This document shows positions 1 through 7,644 of a stretch of 13,107 bases of DNA, piece after piece. The translations under genes and the position numbers were made by a program. Source of the DNA: Zancudomyces culisetae (taxonomy: Eukaryota > Kickxellomycota > Harpellomycetes > Harpellales > Legeriomycetaceae). The number at the start of each line of letters is the position of its first letter. Positions within the stretch are counted from its first letter, which is position 1. The notes beneath the pieces are model-generated. The model did no database searches, was not told the DNA's origin, and saw nothing but the letters and a program-made list of their open reading frames with translations. The stretch spans positions 1 to 13,107 of the forward strand of contig LSSK01001578.1 in assembly GCA_001969505.1 (NCBI GenBank), written 5' to 3'.

Positions 1-42
1 AAAAAAAAAAGATAACAGTCGAGGAAAGAATTAGGAGATAAA

Positions 43-972
43 ATGAGTACAATTGTACACAAGGATATACCATACATCGAAGGAAGTACTGACAAGGAAC
101 AAACCCTTGACTTGTATATACCTCAACAGGCATTCGATCAGGAGCGCCTACCACCCCTCTTTGTCTACATTCATGGAGGCTGCTGGAGATCGAGTGACAA
201 GTCGGAGTATGTCTATCTGGGCACCACGATGGCCAAATTCGGTCAACAGGCATGTGCGACGGGAACAGAAAAATCTGCCACTGGTGGGCTTGTTTCTATT
301 TGTGTAATCAATTACAGGCTGACTGACAGAGAGCTTCCGCCCTCATTTAAACACCCAAAACACTGGCTTGACTGCTTGAGCTCAATTGAGTTTCTGGTGC
401 AGAATGGTACAAAATACGGCTATGATTCATCAAGGATATATCTGTGTGGACATTCTGCAGGCGGTCATCTGACAGGTTTGACAGCTCTTGACCCTCCCCA
501 AACTTGGTGGGAGAGCTTAGATGCTGATAGGAGTGATCTTCCGATTTCAAAAAGAATCAGAGGTGTAATTGGACTTTGCGGAATCTATGATCACACATCA
601 CTAGTAGATAGATATCCTGACTATTTTGAGTTTACAGAAATGACATTTGGCACTGATAGAACTAAGTGGAATGCTACTGCACCTATGCACGCACCGTTTA
701 GCCAAGCTGATTGTGAAATTATGAATTCGTTGTATCCTCCCACATTCAGGCCACACGGAGAAATGATGCATCATCTGAAGTACTGGATTATCCGTAGCAC
801 AAAGGACGAGCTATTAGATCACCAGCAGTCCCAGGATTACTTTAAGCATCTCCAAGAGTTGAAAATGGAAAACATTAGGCTTGTTGAAGAGGATTATGGA
901 ACTCATTTTGGAGCTCTTGAAAATGATACCCTCTTGAAGTTATTTTGTGATTTTTGTCAAGCAGATAGTTAA
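43..972 (+). CDS. BNA7: Kynurenine formamidase (arylformamidase), BNA7-like
   Basis: A 309-residue single-exon enzyme of the alpha/beta-hydrolase fold. The family hydrolyses N-formyl-L-kynurenine to kynurenine and formate in the cytosol, the second step of tryptophan breakdown towards NAD. Visible motifs are the oxyanion-hole HGG at residues 44-46 (in YIHGGCWRS), the nucleophile elbow GHSAGG with Ser138, a probable acid Asp255 in the STKDELLD stretch, and the catalytic His288 in GTHFG. The YRL following the third strand (about 91-93) is also typical. The start at 43 gives a normal N-terminus running directly into the first strand. At 309 residues it is longer than the roughly 260-residue budding-yeast protein; part of the excess is an insert at about residues 69-84 between the HGG motif and the next strand. 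No intron is needed. It converges on FAU1. The family call is firm; the exact substrate is inferred from the family. Confidence 0.9.
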   Translation: MSTIVHKDIPYIEGSTDKEQTLDLYIPQQAFDQERLPPLFVYIHGGCWRSSDKSEYVYLGTTMAKFGQQACATGTEKSATGGLVSICVINYRLTDRELPPSFKHPKHWLDCLSSIEFLVQNGTKYGYDSSRIYLCGHSAGGHLTGLTALDPPQTWWESLDADRSDLPISKRIRGVIGLCGIYDHTSLVDRYPDYFEFTEMTFGTDRTKWNATAPMHAPFSQADCEIMNSLYPPTFRPHGEMMHHLKYWIIRSTKDELLDHQQSQDYFKHLQELKMENIRLVEEDYGTHFGALENDTLLKLFCDFCQADS

Positions 973-1272
973 GTACAGGTAATAGCAGCTCAAAATTAGT
1001 GTGAGTTTGCGTGTGAATTTTTGTGTGTGCATATTGTTCAATTTTATGGTGGTTTGCTCTCATATTTTTATGAGTGTTCATTTTTTGATCCAGATAGTTT
1101 TCATTTTTAAAAGGTTTGCAGATCGATATATGCAGTAATAAAAAAACGCGCTATGATTTAAGAAGCTCTACGTAAACACATCCAAAACAACCAAGCTTTT
1201 TTTTTTTTTAGAAAAAAAGCGCCTCTAAAAAGATGGCTAAATGAAAATAACATCTATGTTGTCTGGTGAAGT
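973..1272. other. Convergent 3' intergenic region between BNA7 and FAU1
   Basis: This 300-base stretch lies between two stop codons facing each other and should hold both 3' untranslated regions and their polyadenylation signals. An AATAAA-like run sits near 1137-1143 on the + strand, and a T-run/A-run hairpin lies at 1195-1220. I see no coding potential. Confidence 0.6.
1195..1220. repeat. Short inverted repeat with T-run and A-run arms
   Basis: A nine-base arm of GC followed by seven T's is matched by seven A's followed by GC, with a short T-rich and AG loop. It lies between the two converging genes, so it could form a hairpin in either transcript or simply be a low-complexity run. A role in 3' end formation is only a guess. 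Confidence 0.35.
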
Positions 1273-2518
1273 TTAAACATGTGACTCTGGGCTTCTGCAA
1301 ACAAAAAGCGATGGCGAGATTATGCAGTCAAGTGGGACATCCAAGTGTGAAACAGGCACATTTTCAACGATTTGTTCGTCAAAGGCAATTCCAACTATAT
1401 GTGGTCCAGCATAAATCGTTATAACGACCAAATTTTACTTGTAAAAAACATGAATTGATGTATGCTCATATTTACCTAGATGAGGTGGGTTCATATTGTG
1501 AGTTTTACAAAACTCATGACATCTCTGGAAAAAGCGATCGTAAAAACTATTTTGTATTACAAATACACACATTACACTTTTTAAAGTTCAAAGCACAAAA
1601 ATATTCAGGTCCGTAAATAGCATCTTATCATGACTTTGTTCAAAGTATTTAAAAACCATAAGATGCGAGACGCTACCCTTTTCCACGACCCAATCTGTTT
1701 CCACCCCTATCAAACGCCAACCCTGGAACTATTACCAGGTCAGGAGCCTGGTTCTTGTTATCGAAGCCTATTAAAATACAGTAAGGATATTTGTATTAGA
1801 AATGATAACTGTTAGATGAAAAACAAGCAAGCAAACAAACGCCAGATTAACAACCCTTCCCTCTCCTTTCAGGAATAGCTCTTATCAATCCAGCCATCCT
1901 AAAAAAACGGTGCACATAAAGAGATAATAAACAAATGAACCGATAAAAATATACATACACGTCGCCCTATTATCACTCAAACCTGGTTCAGGTATGCCCC
2001 AGTTATTCTTGGGCAAGCTGTAGTAATCGGACATTGAGTCTAATTTCACCATGTCCATATCGTCATTTTTGATAAGAGGTATAAAGCATTCCTTTTCTAT
2101 TCGTATATTCAGATAGTTTCCAGTAAACTATGAGTGTTGTAATATGTGTCATAATACAAATATTCAGAAAGCGAGAAGAACAGAGAAAAGGAATTCTATT
2201 TTAAAAGTTAGTGTTGGGAATTTACTCATTTCAAAACATTTCTGCAAAATCATTGATGTACAAACTTCCTTATTCATATGTAGATAAATACATATTCTTT
2301 TGGAGTGGTTAAACTGTGGCAACTCTAGCAACTTTTTGTAAATCTGTGCAGCTATACAAAGTGGTATCTAAGTTCTAATATCATATAACAAAAAAAAACA
2401 TATAACAAAGAAAACACATACATTGTGTGCTGACTTGAGAATCCGGTATTCTACGAAGAATTGAGTTTATGTTTTTCCTAAGCTCCCTTTTCATTATGCG
2501 TTTTTCTAGTTCTGCCAT
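1273..2518 (-). CDS. FAU1: 5-formyltetrahydrofolate cyclo-ligase (MTHFS), six exons
   Basis: The family converts 5-formyltetrahydrofolate to 5,10-methenyltetrahydrofolate using ATP, returning the storage folate to one-carbon metabolism. Minus-strand exons are 2518-2422, 2351-2226, 2096-1959, 1767-1677, 1546-1476 and 1394-1273, with introns of 70, 129, 191, 130 and 81 bases. Every junction keeps phase, giving 645 coding bases and 214 residues, close to the 203-211 usual for the family. Recognisable blocks in order are STQSAQIYKKLLELPQF, SKRICIYLHMNKEV, ECFIPLI, DMDMVKLDSM, NNWGIPEPG, the core DLVIVPGLAFD, the glycine-rich ATP-binding loop GNRLGRGKGFYDRF, and VGIAFDEQIVENVP with HLDVPLD near the end. 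Donors are GTATGT (twice), GTAAAT (twice) and GTAGCG; all acceptors are TAG. The last exon uses ATATAG at 1395-1396, because the earlier AAG would give an in-frame stop. Uncertainty is confined to single exon edges. The gene is divergent from OST3. Confidence 0.9.
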
Positions 2519-2874
2519 GTCCTTACAATATCCATAAATAGGTAGACTTGCTCTAAAGTAAGTGTCATAAATAGTTTTGTAATTATCTCATATTTTATCC
2601 ATTTTGCCAACTCCCAGATCTAGTGGATCACAACAACAAATAATTAGGACAGTTTACGTAAATGGCTCGAAATTGCCAGAGTTGAGCAATGCTTTAGATT
2701 ATGTTGTAAATAGGGTAAATTAAACAAAAAAAAACTCAAAGTTTGACAAATTGACCCACACTCAAACTGGGTTATTGTGATTACTTGGTTTATTCTGTGC
2801 TCCATACTCAATAAAAAGACATTGAAATCAAATACAGAAAACCGAGAATACGAACTAGATTTTAAAAATTACCA
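2519..2874. promoter_or_regulatory. Shared divergent promoter region, FAU1 / OST3
   Basis: These 356 bases separate the start codons of two genes transcribed away from each other, so the region must contain both promoters and both 5' untranslated regions. It is AT-rich with A-runs (for example about 2725-2734). No coding sequence and no clear known regulator site was recognised. Confidence 0.55.
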
Positions 2875-4290
2875 ATGAGAATAACAGAGATTAGTTTACG
2901 CTTTATGCAGGTGTGCTTTACACTCATTCTTTGTTATTTTTTTAAGACTGGTGCCTCGGACGTTGGTTTGAGGAAAGGAGGTTGGAACACTGTTGGAAAG
3001 GAGCAGCTGGAGAGATATATTTATCTGGAAAATCAAAAAGTGCCACTAGTTCTTTTAGTGACGACAATAAGAAGCGACACAAAATGCAAATATTGCAGGT
3101 ACTGCCATTTATTCAATTTTATGCCTATATTGCAGAGTAGGGATGTTTTTGTTTTGATCAAAATTTTGATTTAACTTTGAATACAAACGAGTATATAGGA
3201 CAATAGAAGAGGAAGTGTCTAAAATTATTCAGCCTGAGAACAAAAAATGTGGTATTCATGAGTTGTATTTTATAAAAGTTGATTTTTTAGACATTTCAAA
3301 CGCCGAACTAGAGGTAATGTTCCATTTTATATTATAATTGGATATCTGTTTTAATATTGGTAAATACATATATTTTTATTTTTATATTTATGGATAAATG
3401 TAAACATATATATTGGTGCCTCTATGCGAATACTTGTAGATTGAGGTTCCTAAACTTTTTATCTTGAAACCTCCTACCTCGAACGATAAATCTCCAAAAA
3501 GCTCTATTAAAGAGATCGCTTTAAACAAGAGGTATATATCAATAGCCTGTAAATTTTTATTCACATATTTCTGCGATATAGCCCATACTTTTCTTGTTAA
3601 TATTATAGAGTCAAGCACGATGAATTAGAGATGGAAATATGCAAAGTATTGCAGACAGAGGATAATGTATGTCATATTTGCAAAAGCTGTGAGAGGGTTT
3701 TTTATGACGTTAACAGATATATAAAAATTAGATCCTAGTGCGTACAAAGCAATCATTATATGGTTATGCTCAGCTTCTAGTTATTATTTCTATGGTGCTC
3801 GTTATGGCTTTTAGAAGCCACCTCAATCCCGAAATACAATCATATGTTAAGAACATAGTGCTGACTCTAATAATAATTTTTATTCTTTTACTTCAAGCTG
3901 GGTATATGTGGGTAAATATCAACAGACCTAGTTATATTTTGGCTAAACGAGAGTCCATGGATCCGATAATTTTTGTTCCCGGAACTCAGTCCCAGCTCGG
4001 AGTAGAAATGCATACAATTTTTCTTGCATGTAAGTCTAAAGTTTATTTCTACCAAGTGCTAAATGAGTATTTGTATTAATTTGTATTAACTTGATGCTTA
4101 TTATTTAGATCTCGTATTGGCAGGCACATTTGTTATTCTGACAAGTTATATTAGCGATTTGGAAGATAAGGGATCAGAAGCTGGTGTAGTGATTCTTTGT
4201 GTTTTTACGCTGGTCCTCACATGGAGCTTTGTATTTTCAGCTATAGGAACGAAAGATCCTAGCTACCCATTTAAACTTTTACTTGACTAA
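2875..4290 (+). CDS. OST3: Oligosaccharyltransferase OST3/OST6-family subunit, six exons
   Basis: The family is the thioredoxin-like subunit of the ER oligosaccharyltransferase, which transiently binds substrate cysteines to help N-glycosylation. Exons are 2875-3098, 3199-3313, 3440-3548, 3611-3666, 3732-4029 and 4109-4290, phase-consistent, giving 327 residues (Ost6 332, Ost3 350 in budding yeast). Order: signal peptide (about 1-27), a lumenal thioredoxin-like domain with the redox pair C71-K-Y-C74, a KVDF strand, the cis-proline block VPKLFILKPP, then four membrane spans at about 180-198, 206-225, 262-283 and 291-311. The loop SQLGVE before span 3 resembles the family's conserved Q-x-G/V-x-E segment. 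Exon 3 could instead end at 3531 with exon 4 starting at 3609, giving a TAG acceptor and 322 residues; I prefer the longer form because it keeps a strand, RYISIAF. OST3 and OST6 cannot be separated by eye. Confidence 0.88.
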
Positions 4291-4701
4291 AATTTACTTG
4301 ATTCCTTTTTTAATCTATTTCGGAATTGCCAAAATAGAAAACATAATTCTTTTGTAAATAAATAAACAGGGATCAACGTACCACTTCGCATGATAAACCA
4401 ACCATGTCGAATAGGAAGAATTCGTTGATAACTTAAAGCGATAATTACAGGGATGGGGAGGGGGATTCGAAATCTTTATTTTGTTCTAAGCATCTTTCTA
4501 AATGAAAATTTCTCATTAGAGTAAGAGTTGTGCTTAAAAAATAAAGGTTTGTTTCTTGGAAAGTTTTTGAATTGTTATCTATCTTCCATTAGTTTTTCTT
4601 GCAAAACTAATTTGCAATTATTATTTGGCACCAGATCAAAAACGTAACAATTTAAAAGCTAGCAAACTGTATAGTATTTGAGTTTACTCGGAAATAACAC
4701 G
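4291..4701. other. Intergenic region after OST3
   Basis: This holds the OST3 3' untranslated region, with overlapping AATAAA-type signals around 4357-4366, and then the presumed promoter of the next gene. A conspicuous G-rich stretch (4450-4464, runs of 3, 4 and 5 G) stands out from the AT-rich surroundings. I found no coding sequence on either strand. Confidence 0.5.
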
Positions 4702-5288
4702 ATGGCAGAACAAGTTAAACACAAGAACTCGAGCTTTGCAAAAGCTTCAAGAATAACATTCCCCCTCCCCTACCCAAGCTTCAGCCTCTCAAACTTCAAG
4801 TACTGAGAATTACACATTTGGTCGAGTAATATAAATGGTTAATAGCTCTATTTTCAGAACATTGCAACAAATACTGTCAAGATGGTATTTTGCCCTTGAA
4901 AATCAGAGCGACTGGACCATTGGGTTTATTTACTTTGAAGTTTTTTTGGGCCCCTAGTAGGATTGAGAAAAAATTAAATTGTCTTAAAAGATTTGGCGCA
5001 TTTGCAGATAGGGAGGGATGCATGAAAAGAGGGATATGGAATATCTGAGTATTCAATGAGGTTATTGGATTGGTGTATTCGTTTTTGGTTTTTAAATAAA
5101 GTTAATTTACTAGCTATACCTCAATCATGTTAAATGTGTTTGTGAGTGCAGCAAAGCCTCGTAGTTTGTTCCATTTACCACTCATTGTTTTATTTATTTG
5201 CTTTGGACTTGGCATATACATTTTTGTGGCTGATCATTACGATTTAGAAGACTTTGGTTACAGGCTGTCGAGAAATTTTTTGATTTAA
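4702..5288 (+). CDS. Unrecognised small two-span membrane protein, three exons (tentative)
   Basis: I do not recognise this protein. Joining 4702-4799, 4858-4956 and 5114-5288 gives 372 bases, 123 residues, with every junction in phase. Introns are 58 bases (GTACTG donor, TTTTCAG acceptor) and 157 bases (GTAGGA donor, ACTAG acceptor); the GTACTG donor is the same hexamer as OST3 intron 1. The product has a basic, serine-rich N-terminus, an aromatic segment around residues 42-52 (RWYFALEN..DW), a first hydrophobic stretch at about 54-76 containing one Glu, and a strong second span at about 87-105 (HLPLIVLFICFGLGIYIFV). The tail is short and charged (DHYDLEDFGYRLSR). It would sit in an internal membrane, organelle unknown. 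Alternatively exon 3 alone could be a 53-residue one-span protein starting at 5127. A competing open frame of about 70 codons over 4830-5048 has no usable start or matching splice. Confidence 0.4.
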
Positions 5289-5922
5289 AAGTATTATAGT
5301 GGATACAATTCAGCTAATAGAGTGGTAATATAATACCCTCTATAGACAATTTGTACCAAGTTGGCGTAAAAAAAGCCTTGAAATAATCATGGCAGTGAAT
5401 AAAAAACAAAACAAAACAAATTAAATAGCAATCTATCTAGCAAAAAAAGAAAAAGTAAATGGGTACCTGGGAAAGATCAGAAAATGATCGTACCATAGGA
5501 GAGTTTATACTCGTTAATGCATAGCCCACTGTATACTCTAATCACCTTCAATACATTTCTCTTTTGTTTGCACAATTTTCTGTATTAGCTTCCAAATATC
5601 CACTTTCTTTACATTTTAAATGGCCATTAGCTAAATTCGGAACAAATATTACATCAATACATGCACATAATAGAATATTCATATGTTTGTTACCATATTG
5701 TACCTGATAGTAGCCCATATACTCATACATGTTTAGTACCAAGAATCTAAATGGCACTGAAAACGAGAAAGAAAAAAAAAACTATAAATATCGTGTTGAC
5801 TTTCCCATATTTCTTTTCATTACAAAAATATAAAGTATATTTATTATACAGTGTTAATTACCAGTCTTAATATAATAATTAGTCTACAACTAAAACAACA
5901 AAAAATAACAAAGTAATTGAAA
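5289..5922. other. Intergenic region upstream of the serine-rich gene; possible minus-strand exon
   Basis: No gene could be established here. On the minus strand, 5757-5705 is an open segment with a TTTTCAG-like acceptor in front and CAG/GTACAA behind (reading PFRFLVLNMYEYMGYYQ). A second open stretch lies at about 5530-5465, bounded by TTAG and CAG/GTACCC. I could not join them in phase or find a start codon, so a short minus-strand multi-exon gene remains only a possibility. The right end carries the TATA box and leader of the serine-rich gene. Confidence 0.3.
5829..5922 (+). promoter_or_regulatory. TATA box and A-rich leader of the serine-rich gene
   Basis: TATAAAG at 5829-5835 lies about 88 bases before the start codon, followed by a leader rich in CAA and AAA (about 5887-5914). 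A TATA box combined with an A/C-rich, G-poor leader is typical of strongly expressed yeast genes. The transcription start itself cannot be seen. Confidence 0.5.
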
Positions 5923-6828
5923 ATGATTATGAAATACGTCTCAGTTCTTTCACTATTCGGACTATCAGTATTGGCCCAAAGCACTGATACATCAGCAGCC
6001 AGCAGTACAAGCCTAGCATCTTCTATTTCAAGTGTTGTAAGTGCCACAAGTGCTGTAAGTGTTCCAAGCAGTGCAGCTCCAGCATCTTCAGCTCCAAGTG
6101 CTACAAGTAGTGCAGTCTCCTCTTCTACTGCTCCAGTAAGTGTGCCAGGCACTGCAGTTGATATTTCTACTCTTAAAGCGTACCAGATGATTCTATCTAA
6201 CTCTAAGCGAGGACCAGGAAATACTCTTGTCATTGATGCAAACGTTTTGCGAAACATTTTGAACCAAATGCGAATTGAAATGAAAGGTGGTGCAAGCGGA
6301 AGTGGAGTTGGGGGTGGAAGTGGAAGTGGAAGCGGAAGTGGGAGTGGGAGTGGAAGCGGAAGTGGAGGTGATGCATCTAGTAAGCCATTGTTTCCTGATA
6401 AGCCGTACGCACAGATGACCTCCGAAGAAAAGAAAAACTACTTGGACGCATTACACGATGTATTGGTTAAAATGAAAGGTAATGACGGAGGGAACAAACC
6501 AAGTCCATCAAAACCAACCTCAGATGGTTCAGATACTGAAGATTCAGATGAGGATTCAGAGGATTCGGATGAGAAATCAGAGGGTTCAACCACCGGTACA
6601 TCCACTTCAACTGGCTCATCTGCTTCATCCGCTTCATCAGCATCAGCCACTGGAGCTGCAACTGAGACCTCGTCTGATGCTGCTGGAGAGGTTTCAGTCG
6701 ACACTTCAGCTGAGAGCGCGACAACTGAGGCTCCAGCCGATACCTCAGTTGAGAGCTCTGAATCTGAAGCCACCTCTGATAATACTGAAGAGGCTTCATC
6801 AGATGCCCCTAGTGATGCCGCCTCTTAA
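5923..6828 (+). CDS. Secreted serine/alanine-rich acidic protein, function unknown
   Basis: An uninterrupted 301-residue frame from the ATG at 5923; ATG 5929 is a near-equivalent alternative start. Residues 1-18 form a clear signal peptide (KYVSVLSLFGLSVLA), so the product enters the secretory pathway. A Ser/Ala/Val-rich stretch to about 78, suited to O-mannosylation, precedes a predicted helical segment (about 79-122) containing a dibasic SKR/GPGN site (K95-R96). A Gly-Ser linker follows (about 124-149), then a second helical segment (about 156-188), a very acidic Ser/Asp/Glu tract (about 202-221) and a Ser/Thr/Glu-rich tail ending in DAAS. There is no C-terminal hydrophobic segment, so it should not be GPI-anchored; soluble or loosely wall-bound is more likely. 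It resembles fungal wall or secreted mucin-like proteins only in composition. No enzymatic domain was recognised. Confidence 0.8.
   Translation: MIMKYVSVLSLFGLSVLAQSTDTSAASSTSLASSISSVVSATSAVSVPSSAAPASSAPSATSSAVSSSTAPVSVPGTAVDISTLKAYQMILSNSKRGPGNTLVIDANVLRNILNQMRIEMKGGASGSGVGGGSGSGSGSGSGSGSGSGGDASSKPLFPDKPYAQMTSEEKKNYLDALHDVLVKMKGNDGGNKPSPSKPTSDGSDTEDSDEDSEDSDEKSEGSTTGTSTSTGSSASSASSASATGAATETSSDAAGEVSVDTSAESATTEAPADTSVESSESEATSDNTEEASSDAPSDAAS
6286..6369 (+). repeat. Gly-Ser codon repeat inside the serine-rich protein
   Basis: Imperfect repetition of a GGA-AGT type six-base unit encodes alternating Gly-Ser. It forms a flexible linker between the two helical modules. Such tracts change length readily by slippage, so strain variation is expected. 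Confidence 0.8.
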
Positions 6829-6964
6829 ACACGCGTTGCTTGTGTTTTAAATTTTTTCAGGATCTGAATAGTCGGTTGCTGATGTTATCGTGGCTTGACC
6901 ACTCCTCCTTTCTTATCTTTTTCTTTGGTATTGATACTACTTTTTTATTTTGTTGTAGATAGCA

Positions 6965-6970
6965 AATAAA
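6965..6970 (+). terminator. Candidate polyadenylation signal of the serine-rich gene
   Basis: AATAAA lies 137 bases after the stop codon, after T-rich sequence (about 6939-6957). Position and sequence suit a fungal positioning element, but the cleavage site itself is not visible. Confidence 0.4.
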
Positions 6971-7202
6971 ATTTCTTTGAAAAGAATTTCTGGTTTATAA
7001 TGGGTAAATTGTACTTGGTTTTGAAGCCCTGATTATCTTCAATATGTTTATAAACAGCTGTTGGGAGGAAATATACGAAAGAGAGTCGCTAGTATTACTA
7101 TTTGGAGATTTTTTTAGCTGCGGGTGGCCCACTAAATGTCTATGAAAAACTCGTTAACTCAATCTAATTGTAGAACAGAGAAATGACTATATTGGTGTAT
7201 AT

Positions 7203-7361
7203 ATGAGGAAAAGAGGTATTCGCCGATTTGCGCTCTTGTTTCCAACTCATGGACATATATTAACGGATAATTGGCAAAACTTCGCGTTTATTCTTTTTTC
7301 TTATTCACGTATCTGGATTGGGTTTTGGTTTTTATTGGCTGGCATGATTGATAAATCTTGA
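7203..7361 (+). CDS. Small ORF or terminal exon, 52 codons, hydrophobic C-terminal half (weak)
   Basis: From ATG 7203 the frame encodes a basic start (MRKRGIRRF) and an aromatic hydrophobic stretch (FAFILFSYSRIWIGFWFLLAG, with one Arg) before a short tail. The frame is open back to a TAA near 7160, with a TTGTAG acceptor-like site at about 7177-7182, so it could be the last exon of a spliced gene. I found no upstream exon that joins in phase. It may be a small membrane protein or a chance frame. Confidence 0.2.
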   Translation: MRKRGIRRFALLFPTHGHILTDNWQNFAFILFSYSRIWIGFWFLLAGMIDKS

Positions 7362-7644
7362 AATATGTTGGTTATTCTCTCAGAAATTGACCTTTTAGCG
7401 TTTCGAGATAAAAAAAATAGAGCAAACAAAGTAACTATTTAGTTACTGCACCAAAAACTAGGGAATATGGTATAGATAATACAACAAGAAATACGAACGC
7501 GAAACTTTTATATTTAATTATTTAAAATTCTGGAAATAAAGTCAGCATGGATGTATAAAAAAATCCATTCTAAGACAGATATTTATCAAGGGACTATTTT
7601 ATTGTACACATGGGTAAGGCAAGCATAAGGATAGATAAACTGAG

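Larger units (their letters stand above)
6829..7644. other. Intergenic region between the serine-rich gene and the Sfi1-like gene
   Basis: The left part is the 3' untranslated region of the serine-rich gene. The right part should carry the promoter of the Sfi1-like gene. The only coding-like item is a 52-codon frame at 7203-7361, listed separately. I saw no tRNA box B, and no recognisable gene on the minus strand. Confidence 0.5.

Noticed and set aside
1630-1815. A 61-codon plus-strand open frame
   Set aside because: It is antisense to FAU1 exon 4, which carries the family's most conserved motifs on the other strand.
3388-3618. Minus-strand open frame of 76 codons
   Set aside because: It is antisense to OST3 exon 3 and its flanking introns; the plus strand carries the recognisable VPKLFILKPP block.
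3738-4079. Apparent independent 113-codon membrane protein starting at GTG
   Set aside because: It is exon 5 of the OST3-type gene read through its 3' donor; it joins in phase to exons on both sides.
4830-5050. Open stretch of about 70 codons in another frame, with a segment like KFFWAP that recalls mitochondrial pyruvate carriers
   Set aside because: It has no start codon, does not fit the surrounding splice phases, and the pyruvate-carrier likeness does not continue into the expected following motif.
5466-5495. Imperfect inverted repeat (GGTAC...GATC...GATC...GTACC)
   Set aside because: The arms are short and interrupted; this is within chance expectation and has no supporting context.
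5844-6257. Minus-strand 137-codon frame
   Set aside because: It overlaps the serine-rich gene on the opposite strand; repetitive GC-richer codons there leave antisense frames open by composition.
6438-6850. Overlapping frames in several phases across the C-terminal part of the serine-rich gene
   Set aside because: All are shadows of its low-complexity codons; only the frame from 5923 has a signal peptide and a promoter.
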